Below, one piece after another: positions 21,718-34,644 of a stretch of 64,000 nucleotides of DNA; the first letter of the stretch is position 1; the number at the start of each line of letters is the position of its first letter. Where the stretch lies: the NCBI GenBank assembly GCA_007115705.1, contig QXEO01000411.1:1922001-1986000 (forward strand), read 5' to 3'. Position numbers and translations under genes: made by a program. The notes beneath the pieces are model-generated. The model had not been told where the DNA came from and searched no databases. It saw only the letters and a program-made list of their open reading frames with translations. This DNA is from Dactylis glomerata (taxonomy: Eukaryota > Streptophyta > Magnoliopsida > Poales > Poaceae).

Positions 21718-24700
21718 TGTAACAACTCAGAAATTGTAATCCACTTCCTATTAATTAAAGTGCCAAATTTTGGGCCAAGATAAAACTTTTTATCTATTAT
21801 TGCATGTATGCATGTATTTTCTATGATATGTATTTTATGATTTTATGTGTGTATTGAATTGTTGTGCAATAGTTAGTTAGTTCTAACTTAACCCACATAA
21901 GCATTAGAGAAGAATTATAAGAGCCAAAGAAACCAGAAATAAAAGAAAGAAAGAAAAAGAGAAGAAAAAGTTGATCTAGAAATTGTTATTGACTACCCCA
22001 CTTTGGACACTTAGAATAAGAAATCTGTAACTCAACTCAGTGTGTGGCCAGTTAGTTGAGCTTGACCAAGTTGCCTACTAACTCAACCAAGAAGTTTCAA
22101 ACCAAAATTCAAAGTGTAACTAAACTCAAACATCAGCCAAAGTTAGAATCTGAATCAGTGACCAAACTTCAAATTTGGAATAAGATTTCTGCAAAACATC
22201 CTATTTCTTCAGAACAAAAATAGTTCTGGAACCCTTGTCCAATATGTTGACCACCCAAAGTAAAAAATTTCAAAAATTTGAATTTGAATTTCTTGCGGGC
22301 ATTGTGTCGAACACCTGGCAGGCAAAAATCGGAGAAATTCAAATCACTGTGAGCATCACTGTTCTTCTTCGCTCGAGCCCTGTAGCCATGCTCGTGGACA
22401 CCTCCGCGGTCGAGCCCAGCTCCCTCTGCCCCGACCTGAGCCGTGAGAAATGGAGGAGAAGAGGAAGACGCCGCCCGGACCCCCCCTCTCTGTCCCTCTT
22501 CCTCTCTACAAGCTCCCGACCGCCGTGACCTCGCCAGAGCCGACCCACAGCACTCCGTCGCTGAGACAGAACCCCGCCAGCACGCGAGCAAGGCCGCCGT
22601 GCCCGGCCTCGCCCGTGCACGTCACCAGCACACCCTGCGTCGGCCACCCACTGGGCGCCCTTGTCCCCGCCCCTCTGGCCTATAAAAACCCCCGCCGATC
22701 AAACGAGCGAACTCACCCCACTCCCAGCTATCTCCTAGACAACTTCTCTCCCTCCCGCTCGCTCTCGTTCGACGTCGCCAGCCCCGCTGGCGAGGTACTG
22801 GACGCGGAAGGCGCCGCCGCGTTCGGCCTCCGTGGAGCAAGCGGACGCCGGGAATTGGTGGAGGAGTCTCGCCGGAGCCTTTTCCGCCCCTCGCCGTCAA
22901 GCTCTGCTTCCTCTACGCGCGCCGCCATCGCCGTCGTCTTCTTCTCTGCGCGCAGGTGAGCTCCACCCTCGCCGTCGAACACGACGCCTGTGAGCCGTTA
23001 GATCTTGATCCGTCGGCCGCGTACCGATTCGGGTCACTTAAGTGACCTGACCAGTAGGCCCCACCTGTCAGTCTGTTTTAAATATTTCCCGCCCCGGGCG
23101 AAGCGGTATCGGGCCGGCCCATTCGGGTTCCTTCTGGATTCGGCCCAGTGCAGAAGAATTCGGTCCGATTCGTTTTTAAATTATTTCCCGCCCGTTTGAA
23201 TTATTTCAAATATGTTTCAGATCTGTTTTTCAAACTTAAATTCCAAGAGATTTAGAAATCCATTTCTAGCAAATAAATATGCATTGGAAAGCTTAGGAAA
23301 TAATCTACCCTCTGAAACTAGTTAGAATTCAAATTGAGTTAGGGATTTAATTCAATAATATTAATGTGACCATAGCCCTATTAATCTTAGGAAAATTCTA
23401 GAAAATTATTTAGACCTCCTAAAATTATGAAACTTGGTTTGTGAACTCACTAATTAACTCCCCTACTGTTTAGTTCAACCTTAATCAACTCAAACCTTGT
23501 TAGTGGTACCAATTAGACCTTAATCCAATCCTAGTTGGTCACATAAAATAATAGATCTCTATTATATACCTAGAATTAGTTTTGCCCTCAATGCCAATTT
23601 ACTTAATTAATCCCTCCTCACTTAAACTAGCCCTAATACCCTAGTTTCATACCCATACTTAAAAAAAGTAAACAACACATGGCACATGGTAGAAAATTTA
23701 ACTTGCACACTCAATGCAAACTTGGAGGAAACCTTGCACCCCAACTCAATAAAATCCAACATGAATGCTATTGTTTGAAAACAAGTATGTGTGCTTGTTG
23801 GGTTGTTAGCCTTGTGTAGTGATTGTGTGCTTTGTGTTTATTCGTTATTAGACGCTAGTGTTGCTGAGGAGAATATTGAGGGGGAATATTATCAAGAAGA
23901 AGAAGACTACCCCGGACACTTTGCCAACCAAGGCAAGCCATCTTTTGAATCATACTCCAAATGCCTAGTTTTACTATTGCATTCTACTTGTTTTAAGTAA
24001 ATTGCATGATTGAATTGCTAGAGTAGAATGATAGAGGTGTAGTGATATCTTGTTTAGCAAGAGCATCAAGCTGAGTTTATCAAACCCTATTTAGTGGTAT
24101 CATTACTCAATGTAGTTGCTTAGTCGCTAATAAAATTGAGGCCATCTCTAAGAGGAACCCCATTTGAACTTGGTGACTTGAACTTGAACACTTGAATTGG
24201 AGACCTCTCATACATGATGGTTTTTATGAAGGAAAATAATCTTGACTAAGGACTATGGAATGTATTTGCCAAATGATACTAAGTGATGTACTATGTGAGC
24301 CAACCATACCGTACGACCACATTACCCCTAAATGGGAAGGCGCTTAGTCCGTAGCTTGTTTACCCTAGTATGGGAGGCCTTGTATCATCCTTTATAGAAG
24401 TACACCGTGCGCGGGTACTTTCGAACCGAGTGGATATTCCATTCATGCAGCACTCTGCAGCGGGCAAAACTAGGAGTGCCAGAATGGACTCTTAGGGAAG
24501 GATCCGATACTAGAGTAGACAAGTGAAAGAGTTTGTTTGATTATCTGAACCTCGCATACTTTGTGTATGACGATCCGTGGATTTCTCCCGGCAGATGTAT
24601 CGAATCTTGTGGGTAAAGTGTACCCCTCTGTAGATGTTTCAAAACTATTCGAATAGCCGCGTCCTCGGTTATGGACAGTTGGCAAGCTGTACTTGACTTT

Positions 24701-25282
24701 TGTCAAGAATGATAATAATTTATGGTGAACTTGGTGAAGGACATGACTTGACTTGACTTTGATGTTGACACACTTGAAGTTCCTCTTTAGTTTGAACTTA
24801 GAGAATTAAAAGCTTCTTCTCTACTAATGAACATTCTTGGGAAATAAAACTAGCTTTTGCAAATAAACTTAGTGCTTAGTCCACCATATCAAACTTGCAT
24901 ATCTACTTCATCATTTCCTTTGTAAGATGGTTTGCGAGTGCATCCAATGTACTCATGGCTGTGTCCCTGGCTATCAACTTGGCCAGACTATGGGGAAGAG
25001 TATCCGGAGGCAGGTTATGAAGAGGAGTATCAGAACTAAGATCGTCTCCTGAGTCGCCATTGCCTGTAGGGTGAAGGCATGGACCCGAAGACGTTATTTC
25101 CGCTGCTATATTGTGTTGTAATATGAACTTGGTCACTATGACCATTGTATTTGAACCATCGTATTGTAATATCTATGGAACTGGTTACCAATTACGTTAT
25201 GTGTATCACAACAATGATTCTGGGATTGTGGTGGAATACATAACGGGCACTTCGAATTTGTGATAAATTCGCGGGTGTCACA
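21718..25282 (+). repeat. 3' LTR of element F
   Basis: 3565 bp, starting and ending as the 5' LTR does. Reading both side by side I count about 42 substitutions and one 3-bp indel, concentrated in the GC-rich block. Confidence 0.92.
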
Positions 25283-25287
25283 ACAAG
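25283..25287 (+). repeat. Target-site duplication of F, right copy (ACAAG)
   Basis: Exact copy of 12366-12370. Confidence 0.9.
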
Positions 25288-26134
25288 ATTGTTGTTTTCT
25301 CACTAGTAGCAACAGCACATCTACAACTTTAGAGGTTGTTGTCACTCCCCCAAGTTACCAGAGGCATGAACCCACTATCAAGCTTAAATACTCCCGCTTG
25401 GAGTCACTAGCATCTACTCGGCCAAGATATCTACTAGCAACAGAGAGCATGCAAGATCATAAACAACATAGAGATAACATAGAGATAATGAATCAATAAG
25501 TCAACTTGACAAAGTACCAATATTCATCGGATCCCAACAAACACAACATGTAAAATTACATAACGATGATCTTGATCATGATAGGCAGCTCACAAGATCT
25601 AAACATGAAGCACATGGTGGAGAAGAAATCCATCTAGCTACTGCTATGGAGGAAAATCCATCTAGGCAGCTCACAAGATCTAAACCTGTAGTCAAAGGTA
25701 GACTACTCACGCATCACTCCGGAGGCAGGCATGGTAATGAAGAAGGACTCCGGCGGTGATTCCCCTCTCCAGTAGGGTGCCGGGAAGAGCTTCTGGACCC
25801 TCCCGATCTCGCGTCGACGATGGCGATGGCTTGTAGTATGTTTCGAGGAAAATTGATCGGGTGTTTTAGGTTTTCTCGCCGAGGAGAATATATAGGCGGA
25901 AGGGCGGCGTCAGGAGGTGGGCCAGGTGGCCCCACCACCTTGTGGCGCGGGCCAGGGGCTGGCCGCGCCACCCTATGGTGTGGCTGGCCCCTGGCTCTCC
26001 TCCGTCTCTGCTTTGGACTCCGTCTCATGTCGGGAAAAATAGGAACTTTGGCTTTTGTTTCGTCCAATTCAGACTATATTTCCTGTGTAGGAAACACAAA
26101 AACAACAGAAAACAGGGAACTGGCACTGTGGCAT
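25288..26134 (-). repeat. 5' LTR of element C, piece 2
   Basis: Continues piece 1 (attgttgttttctc follows the ACAAG site, as in the LTRs of G and H) and stops at the D insertion point, ending ggcat (26130-26134). It contains a short local duplication (atccatctaggcagctcacaag-like, 25580-25690). Confidence 0.75.
26130..26134 (+). repeat. Target-site duplication of D, left copy (GGCAT)
   Basis: ggcat repeated at 34640-34644 immediately outside the D LTRs. Confidence 0.88.
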
Positions 26135-27812
26135 TGCTAACGCCAAGTTGACGTGTGAAAATGCAGTTGATGGTCCTTGTGCGTGGTGAACAACCAGCCC
26201 GTTGGGAACCCCAAGCGGAAGGTGTGATGAGTATAGCAGCTAGTTTTCCCTCAGTTAAGAAACCAAGGTTTGTCGATCTTGGAGAGAATGGACAATAACG
26301 ACTGAAGGTGATGCTTGCTAGTTTGCGACAGCTTCGGACAATTTATATATGGCGCCTCGTCCAAGCTTTGCTTGCTAGCTGCAACGCGGAACCTGCGCAC
26401 AACACAACCAAGTACTTTGTTCCCAACTTGCGATGAGGTTGTCAATCTCACCGGTTTGCTTGAAACAAAGGTTATGAGCGTATCGAGTGGAAAACAGTAG
26501 AATATGCGAGTAAAGTAAACAGTGCGAGTAAAGTAAACAGGTGATATCAATATGATGGAAATAGGACTGGGGTCCACAGTTCACTAGTGGTGTCTCTCCA
26601 TAAGATAAATAACACATGCTGGGTAAACAAATTACAGTTGGGCAATTGATAGAATAAAGATAAACGTGATATGTCAAGAAGATCACTATGAGATTTACTC
26701 TGGGCATTACAACAAAATACATAGACCGCCATCCAACTGCATCTATGACTAATAATCCACTTGTGGCGAATCAATCCGAGAACTCCACAAGTATTAAGTT
26801 GCGAACAATAGATAATTGCATTAAACAAAGTGTGTAATGTAAACAAAGCATATGCCCTTGAGCATATCAATGTTGTTTTCTCCCTAGTAGCAGTAGCACA
26901 TCTACAACCTTAGAGGTTTCTGTCACTCCCCCGGGTTAAATAGAGGCATGAACCCACTATCGAGCATAAATACCCCCTCTTGGAGTCACTAGCAACTACT
27001 CGGCCAAGATAGCTACTAACAACGGAGAGCATGCAAGATCATAAACAACATAGAGATAACAAAAGATATAATTCAGTACAGCAACTCAATCATAATCACC
27101 AATATTCATCGGATCCCAACAAACCAAACAAGTAGAATTACATAACGGTGATCTCAATCATGTAGGGCAGCTCATGAGATCTAAACATGAAGCACATGGT
27201 GGAGAAGACAACCATCTAGCTACTGCTATGGACCCATAGTCCAAGGTAGACTACTCACTCATTGCTCCGGAGGCAAGCATGGCGATGAAGAAGACCTCTG
27301 GTGGCGATTCCCCTCTCCGGCAGGGTGCCGGGAAGAGCTTCTGGACCCTCCCGATCTTCGGGTCGACGGCGGCGGCGGATCGCGATGTGTTCTGGAAAAG
27401 TGATCGGGTATTTAGGTTTTTTCCGTCGGGGGGTCTTTATAGGCGAAGGGGCGATGTCAAAGGTTGAGCCAGGCGGCCTCACGCCAGGGTGGCGTGGCCT
27501 AGGCCCTGGCCGCGCCAGCCTGGTGTGTGGGGCCCCTATGGCCCCCCTCCTACTCTCCTTCGGATCTCTGGAAGCTTCCGGGTAAAATAAGACTTCAGGA
27601 ACTTGTTTTGTCCAATTTCGAGAATATTTCCTGTGTATCACTTCTGAAACACAAAAACAGCAGAAAACAGGGAACTGGCACTGTGGCAACTCGTTAATAG
27701 GTTAGTTCCGGAAAATGCATAAAAGTGCCACGAAGTGTAACGAAACAGTAGGTAAATGGTGTAAAAACAAGCATGGAGCAACAAAAATTATAGATACGTT
27801 GGAGACGTATCA
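26135..27812 (-). repeat. 3' LTR of element D
   Basis: On the plus strand it runs tgctaacgcc...gacgtatca. The minus strand starts TGATACGTCTCCAACG like A, C and H. Confidence 0.88.
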
Positions 27813-27828
27813 AGCATCCCCAAGCTTA
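27813..27828 (-). promoter_or_regulatory. Polypurine tract of element D
   Basis: Minus strand ttaagcttggggatgc, adjoining the 3' LTR. Confidence 0.75.
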
Positions 27829-30706
27829 ACTCCTGCTCGTCCTCGAGTAGGTAAGTGATAACAAAAGAATAATTTTTGAGGTGACATGCACCTACACAAT
27901 CTTGATCATATATGTAAGCATTTGTGAGCTGGGATCATAAGAACTTAAAACATGGGCATGAAAATATAATCTTGACAATAAGAACTTAGCAACCATGTTG
28001 TAAACATGCAAATGAACACAAACAAAAGATCATGATAATGAAACAATGAAAGTCAAACGTGTGTTCAAATCATAAGGAAAAACATACAAATGGTTTTCAG
28101 CTTGTCCTTCAAAGAGAGCAAAACATAAATGCATAGGACACCTTCAAGTTTAAGAGGGCGACTAGATACAAATAATTTGAGAACAAGTGAAACCAACAAT
28201 ATGAATCAATCAATGAAAACTTTGGGACAATGCACATTATACTAAGAATGACAACTATGCTCTCTTAACGGTGCATAAAGATAGAAGGTGGTGACTCAAC
28301 ATAAAAGTAAAAGAAAGGCCCTTCGCAGAGGGAAGCAGTGATTGCAAGTTTTATAACCTTCAAAAATTATGTTACTTACCGGCTTTGAGCTCTCATTGCC
28401 CCCATCATAAGCATCTTGAATGGTTAAAGTTAATGCGAGAACAATTATGATACATATGCTTGACAAATCATAAGTTGAAAACCTCGTGTCCCGTGAATAC
28501 GAGTACCCAAACCTCATGCTACTTTACTTAGAGTCCCAAGCAAGGCTCTTGTCATTGTAAATATATGCATATCATTGAGAACCGCCAATGGGGTACCTCC
28601 GTGCCCGATGACATGGAACAAACCCACATCAAAATGATAGGACAAGCAGACAATGAACACCTTGACATCTCTTTTATTTGCCATTTGTTTAGCTTTTTAT
28701 TGTGAGATGCGTCGTCGAATGTTCACCATGGGTACGCTGCAAATTTCCACCATGAATTATGCATGGCTTAGATTAGAGGCCCGGCGTTTCCCTAACACAT
28801 ATACAAACTCCACGATCCCCACAAGATTCCCAATTCATTTCACACCGCGGGCATCCATAAACAAAAGATCACGATATGAACTCAAATAAGAAGTGCAATG
28901 TTGAAAGCTTGCCCATGACTGCATGGCTGGGCTAGTCTCCAACTTACAACTTGCAAGCATAACAACTCAACATAAGAGACCACAATGTCAAATTTTTAAG
29001 AACAGGAAAAAGTAAAGTGTGCCTTCCGGTTCGTGAGAGCTTTACTGACCGAATTTCGCATAACACTGGTAAGAGTTTAATTTGAAGAGAAAATAAAAGC
29101 AAGTCAAATTTACTTGGAATAGCAAATTGCTAGTAGGTATGTATGGTGGACACTTTGGAAAACTTTGGCTTTGAGGAGTTGGATGCACGAGTAGAGCTCA
29201 TACTCAGTACAAGGCGAGGGCTAGCAAAAGACTGGGAGCGACCAACTAAGCGACATTAAAAGAAGCATAAGATGGCATCAAAAGTCAAAAACTAAATGAT
29301 CATAGAGGCTATTAGCGACTTTGTAGGAGTCTAACATGTGTGAGCATGTGCCAAGTCAGCCCAAATAAAGCATTAAGGAGAAAACCAAAATAATGCTTCC
29401 ATACAATAAAAACAACGCATGATTTTTTCAAAGGCTCATTAAGCAATCTCAGTTATTTGAGACAAGTCATGCTACAGCAAAACCACTAAGCATACTATCA
29501 AAAAGACATCAAGCATGACATGAAAAAGCCTAAGCCGCAGTCTACACAAGCTCCTTCTTGTACCACTTTTTTGCATAAAGCTTTTTCTCTTTTCCAACAC
29601 CATTTGAAATTTTAAAGACACCTCTTTTGATGAAAACCAATAAAGAGCAGAGGCAAAAATACACCTTGATGAAAAGATATGACAAGGTCTGAATGCAAAT
29701 CAAGGTGAAAACGAAAACAAAAGCAGTAGCAGAAAAAGAAGAACACCTGATGAACGATAAGAGTGAAAAACGGAGTGTTTTTGGCAAATGAAAATGAGTA
29801 CATCTCCTCCAAAGGAAATTTGTTGGGGTCCAACCATTTATTTCAGCAAACAAAACTAAACTAACTAAGAAAACTAAAACAATTGACGCTCCAAGAATAA
29901 CACATAGTGCATGAAGCAATAAAAATATAGTATTTTGAAAGGTGACCTGATTTTTGCCGATGAAGAAGGGGTGCCTCAGGGGCATCCCCAAGCTTTGACG
30001 CTTGTACTTCTTGGATATTTCTTGGGGTGATGCATGGGCATCCCCAAGCTTGAGCTTTTGTCCATTCTTCAACTCATCTCATCATTCTCCAATCCCTACA
30101 CTTGAAAACTTCCTTCATACAAAACTAAACACAATTCTATTAGCAACATTAGTGCAAGCATAACATATAATCAACCTCTTTTTGCTTCAGGTTTCAACTC
30201 AAAACCACCACATATATAGCAAATACTACTGTAGCCACTTCCCCAAAAGTTCCATGATCAAAAGAACTCAAAAGAAAGCAATAAAGCGGCAAACACAAAT
30301 ATTGGCAGAAATCTGTCAAAACAGAACAGCTGACAAAGGCCGAATTTTTGAGGGGTTTTCTATTGCTCAAATCAAAAAGTGTTCAACTAACTAAAGTTTG
30401 GATATAACCTGGGGCATATGCACAAGAAATAGCAGGTCCAAAATATATACAGAGAATTTATACGAATTTTTACGGTGCAGCACCGAAAATAGTTTCAGGA
30501 CAGCAACATCCCCAAATCTTTACCTCACTCGAATTAGAGGCTTCTCTTGGCACAAAAACAAAATAAACAAGATAAGGAGCGGTCATTATAGTAGTAATGA
30601 CTTCCAAGACTCAAATAAAAGAAAAAGTACTGAAAATAAAACATTGGGTTATCTCCCAAGAGTGCTTTTCTTTAACGCCTTTGAGCTAGGCGCAGAAAAT
30701 TGTGAA
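27829..30706 (-). other. Element D non-coding internal region
   Basis: 2.9 kb between the gag-PR stop and the purine tract. No RT/IN remnants in any frame. It contains the pair of aagcttggggat motifs (minus strand; 29983-29994 and 30040-30051) shared with A, C and H. Confidence 0.7.
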
Positions 30707-32770
30707 TCAAGTAACATCAAGTGATGAAGCATCAAGCTCGTAATTTGCTCTAAGAATAGAGTCAAAAAGTAATTTCTTTCTTTTCCTAGGGAAGTGTTCC
30801 ATACCTTTCTTGAGTGGGAATTGATATTTGATAGTGCCCTCCCTCATATCAATGATGGCACCTACAGTTCGAAGAAAGGGTCTTCCCAAAATAATAGGAC
30901 ATGAAGCATGGCATTCAACGTCCATAACAAGAAAATCAACGGGAACAAGGTTATTGTTAACCACAATAAGAACATCATTAATCCTTCCCAAAGGTTTCTT
31001 CTTAGCAACATCAGCAATAGGAACATCATAATAACACTTTTCAAGCGGTGGTAAATCAAGCATGTCATAAATCTTTCTAGGCATGATAGAAATACTAGCA
31101 CCTAGATCACATAAAGCATGGCAATCATAACCATTAACATACATATCAATGATGGGTTCCCAACCATCTTCTAACTTCTTGGGAACAGAAGCTTTTTGCT
31201 TCAACTTTTCATCCCTAATTTTTATGAGAGCATTGGTAATATGCTTAGTAAAAGCAACATTTAAAGAACTAGCATTGGGAGGCAAAGCAAGCTTTTGCAA
31301 GAACAAAATAACTTCAGATATATTGCAGCCATCAACATCAAAATCATTAAAAGAAATAGAGCTATCATCTCCCACACTCCGAAAAATTTCAGCACTCTTT
31401 TGAGAAAAAGTTTTGGCAGTTTTAGGCTTTTTAACACAAGGAGTGGGAGTTTTCTCTACCCCAATCAAAGTAAGAGGATTGCTAGTATTAGGTGCAACAT
31501 CATTAGAGGTAGTAATGGTACATACCTTCATCTCTCTAGCCATCTCATCTTCTCTTTCCCACCTGGCATGCAATTCCGCTAACAATCTAATATTTTCATC
31601 AATTCCAACTTGAATAGCGTTAGCGGTAGCAAAAACATTGTTATCTTTCACATCATTAGGCAACACTTTTAATTTTAGAAGTTCAACATCATGAGCAAGG
31701 CTATCAACTTTAGAAGCAAGAGTATCAATTTTGCCTAACTTTTCCTCAACAGACTTGTTAAAAGCAGTTTGCTTACCGATGAAGTCCTTGAGCATTACCT
31801 CAAGCTCTGAGGGCGCGGCCCTAGTGTTGTTGTAGGAATTACCATAAGAATTACCATAACCATTACCATTGGTAGAAGGATACGGCCTATAATTGTTACT
31901 AGCAAAATTGTTCCTATAAGCATTGTTGTTAAAAATATTATTTCTAATGAAATTCACATCAACATGCTCTTCTTGAGCAACCAAAGAGGCTAAAGGAACA
32001 TTATTAGGATCAACATGAGTCCTATCATTAGCAAGAATAGCCATAATGGTATCAATCTTATCATTCAAGGAAGAGGTTTCCTCAACAGAATTTACCTTCT
32101 TACCTTGTGGAGCTCTCTCGGTGTGCCATTCAGAATAATTTACCATCATGTTGTCGAGTAGCTTTGTTGCGGTGCCCAAGGTAAGGGATATAAAAGTGCC
32201 TCCAGCAGCTGAATCCAATAGGTTCCTCGAAGAAAAATTCAGTCCTGCATAAAAAGTTTGGACAATCATCCAAGTAGTCAGTCCATGAGTGGGGCAATTC
32301 TTTATCATAGATTTCATTCTTTCCCAAGCTTGAGCAACATGCTCATTATCAAACTGAGTAAATTTCATAATATTGCTACGCAGAGATATAATCTTAGCAG
32401 GAGGATAGTATCTACCAATAAAAGCATCCTTGCACTTAGCCCATGAATCAATACTATTCTTAGTCAAAGACAGCAACCAATCTTTAGCTTTTCCTCTCAA
32501 AGAAAAAGGAAACAACTTGAGCTTAATAATATCACTTTCTACATCCTTATATTTCTGCATCTCGCATAGCTCAACAAAATTGTTGAGATGAGCTGCAGCA
32601 TCTTCAGTACTAGCACCAGAGAATTGCTCTTTCATAACAAGGTTCAACAAAGCAGGCTTAATCTCATAAAAGTTTGCAGCAGTAGCAGGTGGTGCAATAG
32701 GAGTGCAGATAAAATCACTATTGTTCGTGCTAGTAAAGTCACACAACTTGGTGTTTTCAGGATTGGCCAT
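30707..32770 (-). CDS. gag: gag-protease ORF of element D (Athila type)
   Basis: 687 codons, uninterrupted. Residues 1-60 start MANPENTKLCDF. The Retrotrans_gag domain lies around 60-230 (FSLRGKAKDWLLSL, KDAFIGRYYPPAK, FTQFDNEHVAQAWERMK). An Asn/Tyr/Gly-rich linker follows (YGNSYGNSYNN) near 300, then a coiled coil, then an aspartic protease from about 540 with active-site motif CDLGASISIMP (Asp about 555) and the second motif IILGRPFL. The ORF ends ASSLDVT with no RT. DLG instead of DTG/DSG is usual for Athila proteases (family knowledge). It lies downstream of the primer site and an AT-rich leader. An intact gag in an element lacking pol is the pattern of a parasite that packages itself but borrows RT and integrase. 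Confidence 0.88.
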   Translation of the reverse strand: MANPENTKLCDFTSTNNSDFICTPIAPPATAANFYEIKPALLNLVMKEQFSGASTEDAAAHLNNFVELCEMQKYKDVESDIIKLKLFPFSLRGKAKDWLLSLTKNSIDSWAKCKDAFIGRYYPPAKIISLRSNIMKFTQFDNEHVAQAWERMKSMIKNCPTHGLTTWMIVQTFYAGLNFSSRNLLDSAAGGTFISLTLGTATKLLDNMMVNYSEWHTERAPQGKKVNSVEETSSLNDKIDTIMAILANDRTHVDPNNVPLASLVAQEEHVDVNFIRNNIFNNNAYRNNFASNNYRPYPSTNGNGYGNSYGNSYNNTRAAPSELEVMLKDFIGKQTAFNKSVEEKLGKIDTLASKVDSLAHDVELLKLKVLPNDVKDNNVFATANAIQVGIDENIRLLAELHARWEREDEMAREMKVCTITTSNDVAPNTSNPLTLIGVEKTPTPCVKKPKTAKTFSQKSAEIFRSVGDDSSISFNDFDVDGCNISEVILFLQKLALPPNASSLNVAFTKHITNALIKIRDEKLKQKASVPKKLEDGWEPIIDMYVNGYDCHALCDLGASISIMPRKIYDMLDLPPLEKCYYDVPIADVAKKKPLGRINDVLIVVNNNLVPVDFLVMDVECHASCPIILGRPFLRTVGAIIDMREGTIKYQFPLKKGMEHFPRKRKKLLFDSILRANYELDASSLDVT

Positions 32771-32931
32771 TCAGCAAAATGAAAGTAAACAAGTAAAAAC
32801 AACTACCAAGGATTCTAATTTTTTTGGGTTTTTGATATAAAACGATGCAGGTAAAATAAATAAAGTAAAGCAAAACAATAACAAAGTAAAGGATGTGCGT
32901 GCGAAAACTCCCCTCGCAGAAGTCTTCCAAT

Positions 32932-32950
32932 CTCCCTGGCAACGGCGCCA
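32932..32950 (-). promoter_or_regulatory. Primer-binding site of element D (tRNA-Asp type)
   Basis: The minus strand begins TGGCGCCGTTGCCAGGGAG, ten bases from the LTR border. Confidence 0.8.
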
Positions 32951-32960
32951 GAAAAGAGGC

Positions 32961-34639
32961 TGCTAACGCCAAGTTGACGTCTGAAAATGTAGGTGATGGT
33001 CCTTGTGCGTGGTGAACAACCAGCCCGTTGGGAACCCCAAGAGGAAGGTGTGATGAGTATAGCAGCTAGTTTTCCCTCAGTTAAGAAACCAAGGTTTATC
33101 GATCTTGGAGAGAATGGACAATAACGACTGAAGATAATGCTTGCTAGTTTGCGACAGCTTCGGTCAATTTATATATGGCGCCTCGTCCAAGCTTTGCTTG
33201 CTAGCTGCAACGCGGAACCTGCACACAACACAACCAAGTACTTTGTTCCCAACTTGCGATGAGGTTGTCAATCTTACCGGTTTGCTTGAAACAAAGGTTA
33301 TGAGCGTATTGAGTGAAAAACAGTAGAATATGCGAGTAAAGTAAACAGTGCGAGTAAAGTAAATAGGTGATAGCAATATGATGGAAATAGGACCGGGGTC
33401 CACAGTTCACTAGTGGTGTCTCTCCATAAGATAAATAACACATGCTGGGTAAACAAATTACAGTTGGGCAATTGATAGAATAAAGATAAACGTGATATGT
33501 CAAGAAGATCACTATGAGATTTACTCTGGGCATTACAACAAAATACATAGACCGCCATCCAACTGCATCTATGACTAATAATCCACTTGTGGCGAATCAA
33601 TCCGAGAACTCCACAAGTATTAAGTTGCGAACAACAGATAATTGCATTAAACAAAGTGTGTAATGTAAACAAAGCATATGCCCTTGAGCATATGAATGTT
33701 GTTTTCTCCATAGTAGCAATAGCACATCTACAACCTTAGAGGTTTCTGTCACTCCCCCAGGTTAAATAGAGGCATGAACCCACTATCGAGCATAAATACC
33801 CCCTCTTGGAGTCACTAGCAACTACTCGGCCAAGATAGCTACTAACAACGGAGAGCATGCAAGATCATAAACAACATAGAGATAACAAAAGATATAATTC
33901 AGTACTGCAACTCAATCATAATCACTAATATTCATCGGATCCCAACAAACCAAACATGTAGAATTACATAACGGTGATCTCAATCATGTAGGGCAGCTCA
34001 TGAGATCTAAACATGAAGCACATGGTAGAGAAGACAACCATCTAGCTACTGCTATGGACCCATAGTCCAAGGTAGACTACTCACTCATCTCTCCGGAGGC
34101 AAGCATGGCGATGAAGAAGACCTCCGGTGGCGATTCCCCTCTCCGGCAGGGTGCCGGGAAGAGCTTCTGGACCCTCCCGATCTTTGGGTCGACGGCGGCG
34201 GCGGATCAGCGATGTGTTCTAGAAAAGTGATCGGGTATTTAGGTTTTTTCTGTTGGGGGGTCTTTATAGGCGAAGGGGCGATGTCAGAGGTGGAGCCAGG
34301 CAGCCTCACGCCAGGGTGGCGTGGCCCAGGCCCTGGCCGCGCCAGCCTGGTGTGTGGGGCCCCTGTGGCCCCCCTCCTACTCTCCTTCGGATCTCTGGAA
34401 GCTTCCGGGTAAAATAAGACTTCAGGAACTTGTTTCGTCCAATTCCGAGAATATTTCCTATGTATCACTTCTGAAACACAAAAACAGCAGAAAACAGGGA
34501 ACTGGCACTGTGGCAACTCGTTAATAGGTTAGTTCCGGAAAATGCATAAAAGTGCCACGAAGTGTAACGAAATAGTAGGTAAATGGTGTAAAAACAAGCA
34601 TGGAGCATCAAAAATTATAGATATGTTGGAGACTTATCA
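32961..34639 (-). repeat. 5' LTR of element D
   Basis: Pairs with 26135-27812. A minus-strand TATA-like box (TATAAAGA) lies at 34262-34269 next to a GC-rich stretch. Confidence 0.88.
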
Positions 34640-34644
34640 GGCAT
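34640..34644 (+). repeat. Target-site duplication of D, right copy (GGCAT)
   Basis: Exact copy of 26130-26134. Confidence 0.88.

Larger units (their letters stand above)
12371..25282 (+). mobile_element. Element F: complete Tekay/Del-type chromovirus (Ty3/gypsy)
   Basis: A 12.9-kb element with near-identical LTRs (12371-15932 and 21718-25282), an ACAAG duplication, a tRNA-iMet primer site and a purine tract. It carries three ORFs in one direction: orf0, gag, and pol (PR-RT-RH-IN-chromodomain). By eye the LTRs differ at roughly 40 positions (about 1.2%), so the insertion is young. The integrase-chromodomain tail places it among chromoviruses, probably the Tekay/Del clade. An extra ORF before gag recalls what was described for rice RIRE3/RIRE8 (from memory). 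The pol frame is open, but gag and pol are separated by one in-frame TGA. Confidence 0.9.
26135..34639 (-). mobile_element. Element D: complete non-autonomous Athila-type retrotransposon
   Basis: 8505 bp, minus strand. LTRs of 1678 bp (26135-27812) and 1679 bp (32961-34639), GGCAT duplications, a tRNA-Asp-type primer site and a purine tract. The one long ORF encodes Gag plus protease. There is no RT, RNase H or integrase anywhere in the 2.9 kb between the ORF stop and the 3' LTR, so it must be mobilised in trans. It landed in the LTR of C, a relative of the same family, about 120 bp from the LTR end. The LTRs show a few dozen differences, more per base than those of F, suggesting D is older. 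Confidence 0.88.
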
